Positions 1 through 8,206 of a stretch of DNA of 64,000 nt are shown here, piece after piece. The position numbers and the translations under genes were made by a program. The notes beneath the pieces were generated by a model. It ran no database searches and had not been told where the DNA came from. It saw only the letters and a program-made list of their open reading frames with translations. Source of the stretch: CAVQRC01 sp963715045 (GTDB taxonomy: Bacteria; Planctomycetota; Planctomycetia; Pirellulales; Lacipirellulaceae); assembly GCA_963715045.1 (NCBI GenBank), contig CAVQRC010000006.1, positions 310,001 through 374,000 of the forward strand, read 5' to 3'. The stretch's first letter is position 1, and the number at the start of each line of letters is the position of its first letter.

Positions 1-60
1 TGGGACGACTGGGACATGGGACGCTGGGACACTGGGACCTGGGACACTGGGACACTGGGA
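1..60. repeat. Degenerate GGGACACT short tandem repeat
   Basis: Seven to eight imperfect copies of an 8-base unit close to GGGACACT (variants GGGACGCT and GGGACCT) run from the window edge to just before cobL. The frame of cobL is open through it and would encode a W-D-T-G-T repeat, but the conserved cobL product begins only at base 103, so this is better read as intergenic repeat. The array may continue to the left of the window. Confidence 0.7.
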
Positions 61-102
61 CGGCGTATTGTTCATTGGGTAGCGATTCGGGATGATGATT
101 TC

Positions 103-1344
103 ATGAGCACAGCAATTCCGATTATTGGCCTGGGCGACGATGGACTGGACGGCGTGTCGGATGCGGCACGGCAATTGATTCGTGACGCCGAGATTATCGT
201 GGGCGACGACCGCACTCTGAGTCGGATCGGCACGACCACGGGTCAGCGGATGCCGGTCGGCAGCGACATGGACGAGGTCGTTGAGAAGATCGCTGAGTTG
301 GCTACGCGGCGGATCGTGGTGGTCGTTTACGGCGACCCGCTGTTCTATGGATGGGCTCGCTATCTGTGCGATAAGCTCGGCAAGGATCGCTTCGACGTAC
401 TGCCCCATGTCACCAGCATGCAGTTGGCATTTGCCCGCGTCATGGAATCATGGGACGAGGCCTATCTCACGAATCTGGCTCATCATTCGCTCGACCATGT
501 GATCGAGCGGATCCGGACGGCCGAGAAAGTCGGTCTGTTTACGACCGATGAGCATCGTCCCCGCGATGTCGCAGCCACGCTGCTGAAGCGACACATCGAC
601 TATTTCCATGCCTATGTGTGTGAGAATCTTGGCTCCCGCGACGAATGCGTAACTCAGGGGTCGCTGGCAGATATCGCGGAGCACGATTTTTCGCCGCTGA
701 ACGTGATGATTCTGATTCGCCAGCCGGATGCGCCCGATCGCGTCCGCGAGGCGGGTCGGCAGCGGTTGTTCGGCAACCCCGAGGCGGCGTTCGCCCAGTC
801 GAAGCCCAAGCAGGGTCTGCTGACACCGGCCGAGGTGCGGGCGATGGCCCTGGCGCAACTCGACGTGCGTCCCACGAGCACCGTGTGGGACGTCGGCGCC
901 GGCAGCGGCTCCGTCAGCGTCGAGGCGGCGCACATCGCCAGCGGGGGCCAGGTGTACGCCATCGAGATGGACGGCACCGACTTCTCCTTGATTGGCGAGA
1001 ACATCGATCGATTCGGCGTCACGAACGTGACCCCCATCCTGGGCAAGGCACCTGAAGCCTGGGCCGATCTGCCGGATCCCGATTGCGTCTTCGTCGAGGG
1101 TACCGGCCGCGAGGCGCGGGCGATCGTCGAGGCGGCCTATCAACGTCTGCGAGCGGGCGGCCGGCTGGTCGCCAACCTGGGCAGCATCGAGAACCTCTCC
1201 GAACTGCATGCTCTGCTCAGTCAGCAAGCGGCCGAGGTCAATGTGTGGATGATCAACATCGCCCGCGGCACCTACCAGATGGAGCGGATCCGCTTCGATG
1301 CACTGAATCCGACGTTCCTGCTCGCAGTGGTGAAGGGGGAGTAA
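103..1344 (+). CDS. cobL: Precorrin-6Y C5,15-methyltransferase (decarboxylating), CbiE-CbiT fusion
   Basis: Cytoplasmic cobalamin (corrin ring) biosynthesis enzyme that methylates precorrin-6Y at C5 and C15 and decarboxylates the acetate side chain, using SAM. The 413-residue product has the two expected domains: an N-terminal CbiE tetrapyrrole methylase (IIGLGDDGLDG near residues 6-16, VVYGDPLFYG near 73) and a C-terminal CbiT methyltransferase with SAM-binding loop DVGAGSGSVSVE near residue 262. The length fits the fused CobL form rather than separate CbiE and CbiT. I chose ATG 103 because homology starts there; the upstream in-frame extension encodes only the short tandem repeat. No other cobalamin gene is visible in the window. 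A large repeat-rich gap separates it from the convergent potassium channel gene. Confidence 0.9.
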   Translation: MSTAIPIIGLGDDGLDGVSDAARQLIRDAEIIVGDDRTLSRIGTTTGQRMPVGSDMDEVVEKIAELATRRIVVVVYGDPLFYGWARYLCDKLGKDRFDVLPHVTSMQLAFARVMESWDEAYLTNLAHHSLDHVIERIRTAEKVGLFTTDEHRPRDVAATLLKRHIDYFHAYVCENLGSRDECVTQGSLADIAEHDFSPLNVMILIRQPDAPDRVREAGRQRLFGNPEAAFAQSKPKQGLLTPAEVRAMALAQLDVRPTSTVWDVGAGSGSVSVEAAHIASGGQVYAIEMDGTDFSLIGENIDRFGVTNVTPILGKAPEAWADLPDPDCVFVEGTGREARAIVEAAYQRLRAGGRLVANLGSIENLSELHALLSQQAAEVNVWMINIARGTYQMERIRFDALNPTFLLAVVKGE

Positions 1345-1348
1345 GCAG

Positions 1349-1588
1349 ATGGGCGAATGGGCAGATGGGCGAATGAGCGTACGGGCGACTGGAAGTGGGG
1401 TGAAGTGGGCTGTTTGGTTCTGCTGACTTTAGTAAGCGCGTCTCTGCCTGCTGGGAACCTGGTGTGCTTCCGTGCTGGCCGCCACGTTGCCACCCCATTC
1501 GCCCATTGGCCGATCTGCCCATTCGCCCATCACCCCATAAACCCATTCGCCCATAAGCCCATAAGCCCACCCGCCCATTCCCCTACCC
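1349..1588. repeat. GATGGGCGAATGG repeat arrays forming a long inverted repeat
   Basis: The gap between the convergent genes cobL and the potassium channel gene holds two arrays of GATGGGCGAATGG-like units in opposite orientation. An 18-base stretch, ATGGGCGAATGGGCAGAT at 1349-1366, is perfectly inverted at 1513-1530, with weaker pairing outward, so transcripts from either gene could fold into a long stem. The right array continues with CCCATAAGCCCAT-type units to about 1588. The same unit recurs at about 20826-20888 and 56594-56640. Confidence 0.8.
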
Positions 1589-2587
1589 GTAGGCGATCCG
1601 AAATCTCTCGATCGCTTCTCGTTCGCCGAGCGCGATCAGCGTGTCGTCGGCGTGAAATCGATAGGTCGACGGCGGATTGAACGTTATTTCGGCGTCTGCA
1701 TGGCGGATGCCGATGATCAACATCCCGTGTTCGCGAAGAGCCGTGACTTCGGAAATCGACTGGTTGATCAACGAGCTGCTGCCGCGAATCGGGACTTCGC
1801 ACAGGTCGACGTTGAGCTTGGTCTCGTCAAGTACCGTCTCCAGCAATTCGCTGGCATAGGGTCGCGTGACCAGGTGCGAGATTCGCTTCGCCCCGATCAC
1901 TGCCGGCATGATGACGCGATTCGCGCCTGCCTGGATCAGCTTCCGCCGCGTGCTCGGTTGCTCGCCGCGGGCGATGATTTCCAGGTTTGGATTCAGATTG
2001 CGGGCCGTCAGCGTGAGAAACACGTTGTCGGCGTCTTGGGCCAGGGCACTGACCAGCGTGGCGGCTTTCTCGATGCCGGCAGCCAGCAGCACGTCTTCGT
2101 TCGTGGCGTCGCCAGGTACGACGAGGTAGCCCGCGTCCTGGCCTTCGATCACCAGTTCGTTGTTCGTCTCGACGATGACCAAGGGTACCTGCTCGGAGGT
2201 GAGGCTCTCTGCCAGAATCCGACCCATCCGGCCGAAGCCACAGATCACAACATGCCCCTCGAGTTTCTCGATTTCGCGTGACATTCGCCGGGTCCCCAAT
2301 GCGCGGTTGATTTCGCCTTCGGTAATCATCTGCAGAATGGCACCGAGGACGTACGCGACCCCGCTCATGCCCACGACGATCACGATGATCGTCCAGATCT
2401 GCACCCGCGGAGCGATGGAAGACTTCTCCCCGTACCCCACACCGCTGACGGTGATGAAAAACCAGTAAATCGAGTCGAGCAGCGTCGTGCCGCGGCCCGA
2501 GAGGAGAAAGTGCACGCAGACCGCCAGCAACAGAAACCCAGCCAGAAAGGTCACTCCCCGGCGGATCCTGTGCATCGGTCCGTTCAT
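1583..2587 (-). CDS. Two-TM potassium channel with RCK (TrkA-N/TrkA-C) domains
   Basis: Inner-membrane potassium channel subunit of the MthK/Kch type. The 334-residue protein has TM1 near residues 12-30, a pore loop with selectivity filter TVSGVGYGE (46-54), TM2 near 64-87, then a cytoplasmic RCK/TrkA-N domain with nucleotide-binding loop GFGRMG (117-122) and a C-terminal TrkA-C ligand-binding domain. The filter ends GYGE rather than the commoner GYGD. ATG 2587 is chosen because it overlaps the argJ stop in an ATGA arrangement and because the conserved protein begins there; a longer open frame upstream runs inside argJ. The gene is the last of an apparent argC-argJ-channel operon and is probably translated by coupling from argJ. 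The arginine-to-potassium link has no obvious metabolic explanation. Confidence 0.88.
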   Translation of the reverse strand: MNGPMHRIRRGVTFLAGFLLLAVCVHFLLSGRGTTLLDSIYWFFITVSGVGYGEKSSIAPRVQIWTIIVIVVGMSGVAYVLGAILQMITEGEINRALGTRRMSREIEKLEGHVVICGFGRMGRILAESLTSEQVPLVIVETNNELVIEGQDAGYLVVPGDATNEDVLLAAGIEKAATLVSALAQDADNVFLTLTARNLNPNLEIIARGEQPSTRRKLIQAGANRVIMPAVIGAKRISHLVTRPYASELLETVLDETKLNVDLCEVPIRGSSSLINQSISEVTALREHGMLIIGIRHADAEITFNPPSTYRFHADDTLIALGEREAIERFRIAYG

Positions 2588-3780
2588 GTGTGGTACTCGG
2601 CGTTGAGCCGGATGTACTCGGACGTGAGGTCGCAGGTCCAGAATCGGGCCGACGCCGGGCCCGTGCCGACTTCGAGTTCGATCAGAGTCTCGCGATGATC
2701 GCGAATCGACCGCTGCACGTCGGCCTCCTGAAACGGAACCGGGGCCCCGGATTCGTAAAGCGGTGTCTGATTGACACGCAGCGAGATCTGCGTCGGATCG
2801 ATCGCCACCCCGGCGTATCCGGCCGCCGAGACGATCCGCCCCCAATTAGGGTCGGCACCCGCGATCGCCGTCTTCACCAGGGGACTGTCGGCGACGGATT
2901 TAGCGATTCTGCGGGCGTCGGCTGCCACCTGGGTGCCCCGCACGTGAATCGTAACGAGGTGGGTTGCCCCTTCACCGTCTGCGGGGATCGCCTTGGCGAG
3001 TTGCTCGCAAACGGCCGCGACCTCGACCGCGAATGCCTGTCGCGCCTGGCCAGCCAGGGGCGGTCCTCCGGCAGCGCCATTGGCCAGCAGCAGCACGGTG
3101 TCGTTGGTGCTGGTATGCCCATCGACGCTGATGCAGTTGAATGAATCGTCCGCTGCCTCGCGCAGGATCTCGTCGGCGACGTGTGGCTCGAGCCGGGCAT
3201 CGGTCATCAGGACCGCGAGCATGGTCGCCATCCGGGGCCCGATCATGGCGGCTCCCTTGGCGACCCCCGTGATCGTCACCCGATTTCCCTCGATGTCGAC
3301 GGTCCGCGTGGCAATTTTGGGAACCGTATCGGTCGTCATGATCCCGCGGGCGGCAGCCTCGAGATGCTCGGGAGTGTTGCCCAACTGGGTCGCGACGCGA
3401 TCGATCCCCGTGCGAATCTGTTCGATCGGCAGTTGTTCGCCAATCACCCCGGTCGAGAGGACCAACACTTCCGAGGCATCTACGCCGATCGCGAGGGCCG
3501 TCTGGTCAAGCATTACGTGCGCGTTGAAGAGCCCCGTTTCGCCCGTGCACGCGTTCGCATTGCCCGAATTGGCGATGATCGCGCGGATCGTGGCCGATGG
3601 CGTTCGCGACTCGTCGATCTGTACCGGGGCAGCGCGAACGAGATTCGTCGTGTAGACCCCGGCGGCCGTGCAGGGCCGGTCGGATACGAACAGGGAGAGG
3701 TCACGGGCCTCAGGATTCGACTTGATGCCGCAGTGCAACGCGGCGACGCGGAATCCGCTGGGTAGTGAGAATTGAGTCAT
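2584..3780 (-). CDS. argJ: Bifunctional glutamate N-acetyltransferase / ornithine acetyltransferase
   Basis: Arginine biosynthesis enzyme that recycles the acetyl group from N-acetylornithine to glutamate. The 398-residue product has the family's NSGNANACTG motif (71-80), the STGVIG segment that contributes the oxyanion hole (109-114), and the autoprocessing site KGAAMIGPRMATML, where cleavage before Thr186 gives the alpha and beta chains. ATG 3780 gives the typical start MTQFSLPSGF; the frame stays open 27 codons further upstream without similarity. It lies 10 bases after argC, and its stop overlaps the start of the potassium channel gene by four bases. Whether it is truly bifunctional or only an ornithine acetyltransferase cannot be settled from the sequence. 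Confidence 0.93.
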   Translation of the reverse strand: MTQFSLPSGFRVAALHCGIKSNPEARDLSLFVSDRPCTAAGVYTTNLVRAAPVQIDESRTPSATIRAIIANSGNANACTGETGLFNAHVMLDQTALAIGVDASEVLVLSTGVIGEQLPIEQIRTGIDRVATQLGNTPEHLEAAARGIMTTDTVPKIATRTVDIEGNRVTITGVAKGAAMIGPRMATMLAVLMTDARLEPHVADEILREAADDSFNCISVDGHTSTNDTVLLLANGAAGGPPLAGQARQAFAVEVAAVCEQLAKAIPADGEGATHLVTIHVRGTQVAADARRIAKSVADSPLVKTAIAGADPNWGRIVSAAGYAGVAIDPTQISLRVNQTPLYESGAPVPFQEADVQRSIRDHRETLIELEVGTGPASARFWTCDLTSEYIRLNAEYHT

Positions 3781-3790
3781 GGGGGGAAGC

Positions 3791-4801
3791 TCAAACAAGG
3801 GCCAGCGTTTCGGGGAAGTCGTGGACGAGGTTGAAGTTCTGGACGGCCGCTCCGGACGCACCCTTGATCAGATTGTCGAGGACGCTGACGACAATGACCC
3901 GTCCGCGGGCGAGGCGGGCCGTGACGTGGCAGTAATTCGTACCCGCCACATGGCCCGTGGCGGGCAGCCCGTCGACTACGACCACGAAAGGCTCGTCACG
4001 GTAATAGTCGCGAAGCGTCTGTTGAAGATCGGCCTCGTCGACTCCGGCGACCGGCATCGCATACGCCGTCGTGAGGATCCCGCGGTGCATCGGGATCAGG
4101 TGGGGCGTGAACACGACCTCGATCTTCTGCTGCGAGACCTGCGAGAGAATCTGGTCGATCTCCGGCATGTGGCGATGACTGCCGACTCCGTAGGCCGCTA
4201 CGCTCTCGTTGCACTCCGGGAAGTGGAATGCCAGCTTCGGAGTACGGCCGGCCCCGCTGACGCCGCTCTTGGAATCGATCACGATTCCCGTCGACTCGAT
4301 GCTGCCCGCGGCGAGCAGAGGAGCGAGGGCGAGAATCGCGGACGTCGGATAGCAGCCAGGGTTCGCGACCAGATCGGCACCCCGAATCCGTTCCCGATAG
4401 AGCTCGGGGAGCCCGTACGCGGTGGTCGACAGCCGTGCTGGATCGGGATGCTTGACACCGTACCAGGCCTCATAAACGTCCGGATCGTCGAGACGGTAAT
4501 CTGCGCTGAAGTCGATTACGCGAACACCCAGTTCAAGCAGGCGGGATACCATTTCCGCGCTGGCCGCATGGGGAAGGCAACAGAACGCCGTGTCGCAGCG
4601 GTCGGCGATTTCTTTGGCGGTGAGGTTTTCGAGCCGCAGGTCGAGCCGACCGGCGAATTGGGGGTGGACCTCGGCGACGTGCGGTCGGTCGTCGTCGCGG
4701 GTGGTCAGCGTCGTGAGTGCGACCTCCGGGTGACGCAGCAAGAGTCGAATCAGTTCGAGGGCCGTGTAACCACGAGCCCCCAGGATGCCTACGCGGACCA
4801 T
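3791..4801 (-). CDS. argC: N-acetyl-gamma-glutamyl-phosphate reductase
   Basis: NADPH-dependent third step of arginine biosynthesis. The 336-residue product has the N-terminal dinucleotide-binding loop GILGARGYTALE (5-16), the catalytic cysteine in VANPGCYPTSA (Cys150), and the conserved segment SGVSGAGRTPK near 179-189. Length is normal for the family. It is the first gene of the argC-argJ-channel operon on the minus strand, with argJ starting 10 bases after its stop. Confidence 0.94.
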   Translation of the reverse strand: MVRVGILGARGYTALELIRLLLRHPEVALTTLTTRDDDRPHVAEVHPQFAGRLDLRLENLTAKEIADRCDTAFCCLPHAASAEMVSRLLELGVRVIDFSADYRLDDPDVYEAWYGVKHPDPARLSTTAYGLPELYRERIRGADLVANPGCYPTSAILALAPLLAAGSIESTGIVIDSKSGVSGAGRTPKLAFHFPECNESVAAYGVGSHRHMPEIDQILSQVSQQKIEVVFTPHLIPMHRGILTTAYAMPVAGVDEADLQQTLRDYYRDEPFVVVVDGLPATGHVAGTNYCHVTARLARGRVIVVSVLDNLIKGASGAAVQNFNLVHDFPETLALV

Positions 4802-5178
4802 TAGCTTGACGGGGACAGAGGCTCAAGAGACTCCCCAGGATGTGGGGCAGAACCGCGAATTATAGGCCCGCAGGAACCGCGTCGCCCAGGGGAGGTTCTG
4901 AGTGACGAATGACTAAGGACTAATGACTAAGGAAATCCCAATGACGAATTCCCAAGGCTTCGAAAGGCCGGACCTCACGGGTGCTCTTGACGGTAGGGCA
5001 TGAAGTCTCTATCCGAGCGATAGAAGCCGAACCGTTGCGGATGACACAGCGACGTTGCTGGACTGGGGACTCCGCATCACTTTGTGCATCAAGGACGATC
5101 GCGTGCAGCGGCGAGGACTGGCGACTGTCGCAGCCGGGTGCTGGCAATCCGCGTTCCCTTCATCCGGCACGATACCCG
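4802..5178. other. Intergenic region with GACTAATGACTAAGG repeat
   Basis: This 377-base gap separates the divergent argC operon and the HEAT-like gene. At 4901-4957 it holds a word-like repeat made of GAATGACTAAGGACTAATG, GACTAAGG and GACGAATTCCC units. Related copies lie at about 17009, 19389, 20927 and 23779, the last three in the opposite orientation. I see no RNA gene and no clear promoter. The frame of the downstream gene is open from GTG 4981, but that part shows no recognisable protein sequence. Confidence 0.6.
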
Positions 5179-6461
5179 GTGGGAGACGCTGCGTTGCCAG
5201 GGTTGGTGTCGCTGGCGCTGCTTTCGTGGGTCTCGGCAGCGGTGGCCCAGGAATTGAATGAGCTCCGCGTGGCCGAACTGGCCAGGCAGCTCGGTCACGA
5301 CGACTACCGCCAACGGGATCGGGCAACCGCCGCGTTGGCCGCGCTCGGTCCGGCGGCGACGGCGGACCTCGAGGAGCTACAGCACTCGCGAGACGCCGAA
5401 GTCGGCCTCCGAGCGAGCCGCCTGTTGCGGCAGCTCGAATTGAACGCGCTGTGGTCGGGTACGCTCGTCGAAATGACGGATCAGCGGCTGGCGCGACCGG
5501 TGCTGGCGAACCTCTTTCGCGCGGCCGCACCAGGCGTTTCACTCGAAGCGTGTCCCGCATCCGCAGTGCTGCCCCCGGAGTTCGCGGAGGAACCGATCCT
5601 CCGTGAGTTCTGGCCTGCCACAGATGCGGTTTGCCGAGGGCTGGGCCTCGATCTCGTTCCGGCGGTGGGGGCCACGCCGAAGCTGCAACTCATCCGTCGA
5701 CCGGCCGGTACTGCAGCCAGTCGCCTACGCCGGCGCGTTTCGAGCCCGCGTCGATCGGTTGAAACGTTGCTACGTCGAAGACCTGCACCTCGACTTCGGC
5801 CGGCAGACGCGGTCCCATACGTACTCCGTCTTCGCGACCGTGTGCTGGGAACCTCGACTTCGTGTCGCAGCCTATCGCCCGCGTGAGGATCTGGCCCGGC
5901 TGAGCACCATCGAGTGGAGAGGCCCTCGTTGCGGCCCGAACCGACCCCGCCGGCTGGTCGATCGTGGGCGGACAAGCCGTCCATCTGCACCACGAGACCA
6001 TCTTCGAAGCACCGTCGCGGGCCGCCTGCCAGCTTGTCGAGCTCGAACTGTGCTGGGAGATGGTCGCGGTCGAAGGTCAACAACGGCTGGTCGCCTCGCC
6101 CCCTTTGGTGGGCGTGGAAGTTACCGACGGCACGAACGCCATGCGAATTGAGTCCGTTCGCGAGGAAGACACTCGCTTTCGCGTTGCCGTCCTGGTGACA
6201 CCGGCGGTGCGTCTCGATGTCCCCTTGGAAATCTACGTGCATCAATGCCAGGTGGGTGCCGCGGATCAGGGCGGGCGGCAATTGCGGTGCACCAGTCAGA
6301 CAGGGACGGGCGTGCCGGGCGGGGTCCGGCTGCTGGCGCTCTTCGAGCGGTCACCAGACAGCGACCTCGAGACGGTCGAAGTCACCCTGCCGGCCCGCTG
6401 CGACCGCCGCGAAATCAAATTCGCGTTTACCGATCTCCCGATTTCTGCGGCAGCGAAATAG
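5179..6461 (+). pseudogene. Exported HEAT-repeat-like protein, interrupted by two frameshifts
   Basis: I do not recognise a specific family. The first frame (start GTG 5179 chosen) encodes a signal peptide ending SAAVAQE and then a helical stretch resembling a HEAT repeat (LARQLGHDDYRQRDRATAAL to about residue 80). The reading then has to move at about 5697 (LQLI to DRPVLQPVAYAG) and again at about 5905 (LSTIE to GEALVAARTDPAGW) to stay coding to the TAG at 6461. Codon choice and protein character continue smoothly through three frames, so this is one gene broken by two single-base changes, either sequencing errors or recent mutations. It converges on the ABC operon with 15 bases between the stops. 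The C-terminal part looks beta-rich and periplasmic. Function unknown. Confidence 0.55.
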
Positions 6462-6476
6462 GCTCCGAACAACGCT

Positions 6477-7259
6477 TCAATCGCGATCCACGAGCACTTT
6501 GTGCTTGAGGACTACGATCGCGGCGACCATCAGTCCGATCGTGATGCCCGCCAGGATCAGGATGTGCTCGAGCGGGTTGCCCGTATCGGAAATCCTCGCC
6601 AGGGCTTGCTGAGTGTTGGGGTCGTCCAGCTCGACCCAGTGGAACATCAGCGAGCGGAGCCGGTATTGCACGGTGAAGCGATTGATGACTGCGGGGACCG
6701 TGGCCACCGCCAGCTCGAGCAGCGTCGTGTAGGCGACACAGACGACAACGGCCCGCTTCGGAATCAGGACACCCAGGAACGTGAACACGGCCGCATAGCT
6801 GACGGTCGACAAAAGCGCGATCGTGGCCAAGGTCGACCAGAGTTCCAAGGGGCGATCGGGGCGGATCATCGCGATGCTCACCGTCAGGCCGGTGAGGGCT
6901 GCCAGACCGGTCCAGCAGACGGCGTTGAGGTACTTGCCGAGCAGGACCGTGCTCCGGCCATACGGGCGGACGGCCAGATACATCCACGTGCTCCCCTCAA
7001 CTTCTGACTGGATGGTCGGAGCAGCCCATAGCAACAGGGCCAGTACGCACACGATCGAGGGGACGAGCGTGTAGAGGACGACGGCCCAGATGTCGCGGGT
7101 TCCGCCGTCGCTGCCGAGTACCCAGGTGAGAGCCACAATGGCGGGTGGGAACAGGGCCAGGATCGCCCAGCAGACCAGTCGGGCGGGCGTTGCCGTACGA
7201 CGCATTTCGAATCGCACAACTGCCATTACGCGGCTCGGTGTCCAATGGAGCGATTCCAT
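6477..7259 (-). CDS. ABC-2 type transporter permease (second pair)
   Basis: Integral membrane subunit of an ABC exporter, 260 residues, with about six hydrophobic segments: LVCWAILALFPPAIVALTW, LVPSIVCVLALLLWAA, a pair between residues 110 and 160, one near 170-190, and a last one ILILAGITIGLMVAAIVVL. The conserved cytoplasmic stretch after TM2, TIQSEVEGSTWMYLAVRPYG, is typical of ABC-2 permeases (self-inducing or replacing the exporter interface). Its ATG overlaps the TAA of the upstream ATPase gene by one base, so the two are surely co-translated and form one transporter. It is the last gene of the four-gene operon. Confidence 0.82.
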   Translation of the reverse strand: MESLHWTPSRVMAVVRFEMRRTATPARLVCWAILALFPPAIVALTWVLGSDGGTRDIWAVVLYTLVPSIVCVLALLLWAAPTIQSEVEGSTWMYLAVRPYGRSTVLLGKYLNAVCWTGLAALTGLTVSIAMIRPDRPLELWSTLATIALLSTVSYAAVFTFLGVLIPKRAVVVCVAYTTLLELAVATVPAVINRFTVQYRLRSLMFHWVELDDPNTQQALARISDTGNPLEHILILAGITIGLMVAAIVVLKHKVLVDRD

Positions 7260-8191
7260 TACATCTCTCCTCGATGGATTCGCAGCAACGAACTGAACAG
7301 CACGTCCAGCGAGTCATTCGAAGACTCGAGTTCGAGCACGCGACACTCGAGTTGATGCTGCCAATCCGGAAGCGACTCGTAGATTCGCGCCGGGGAGCGG
7401 GTCGAGACCACGACAACTTCGCCGCTCGATTCGAAACGGATCCCGTCGGCGAGTTGCTCGGCGAGAAGCTTCTGAGCCAGCAGCCCCGCCGGGTCGCAGC
7501 GGATGCGAATCTCGCAGGGCACGTCGGCGAGCAGCGACTGGATCTCGGGTGAGGAGCCCGACGCCAACAGGCGGCCGCCGGAGATCAACATAAAGGAGTC
7601 GGTAATCGCTTCGACTTCGTGAAGCACGTGGCTGGCGATCAAGACGCCTCGTCCCTCGGCGATCCATCCCCGCAGGACCTGGGTCAGTTCGTGTCGCCCG
7701 ATCGGGTCCAGTCCGCTGAAAGGTTCGTCGAGGATCAGCAGTTCGGGATCGTGGGCGATCGCCTGGGCCAGCTTGGTCCGCTGCCGCATGCCCCGCGAGA
7801 AAGTGCCCATCGTGCGATGCATGGCCTCGGACATGCCGACCAGGTCGAGGGCAGCGGAGGCCCGCGCTGCGGCCGAGCGGCGATCGTATCCTTGCAGCTC
7901 GAGCAGGTACGCGACCCATTCGTGGGCGGGGACATTGGCGTACAGCGTTTCGATCGCGGGGCAGATTCCGATGCGGCGAAACACGTCCGCATTGTTGAAC
8001 GGATCGCTGCCAAAGACCTCGACACGGCCGAGGGTTGGCCGCAGTTGGCCAGTGAGCAGGTTAATGAGCGTCGTCTTGCCCGATCCGTTGGGGCCGAGCA
8101 GACCGTAGGCACCCGAGGCGAGCGACATCGTGATGTCGTTGACGCCGATGACGGTGCCGTACAGCTTGGTGACCGACTGGAGATTGAGCAT
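7259..8191 (-). CDS. ABC transporter ATP-binding protein (second pair)
   Basis: Cytoplasmic ATPase of an ABC-2 exporter, 310 residues. Walker A is GPNGSGKT (33-40), the signature region is FSRGMRQRTK (131-140, a variant of LSGGQ), Walker B is LLILDEP (151-157) followed by the D-loop GLDP, and the H-loop is in LIASHVLHEVE. After the core there is a 90-residue C-terminal domain of the kind that discriminates substrate in CcmA/NatA-like ATPases. It starts 15 bases after the first permease stops and overlaps the next permease by one base. Substrate unknown. Confidence 0.88.
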   Translation of the reverse strand: MLNLQSVTKLYGTVIGVNDITMSLASGAYGLLGPNGSGKTTLINLLTGQLRPTLGRVEVFGSDPFNNADVFRRIGICPAIETLYANVPAHEWVAYLLELQGYDRRSAAARASAALDLVGMSEAMHRTMGTFSRGMRQRTKLAQAIAHDPELLILDEPFSGLDPIGRHELTQVLRGWIAEGRGVLIASHVLHEVEAITDSFMLISGGRLLASGSSPEIQSLLADVPCEIRIRCDPAGLLAQKLLAEQLADGIRFESSGEVVVVSTRSPARIYESLPDWQHQLECRVLELESSNDSLDVLFSSLLRIHRGEM

Positions 8192-8206
8192 CGGGGCGGG
8201 GGCTCG

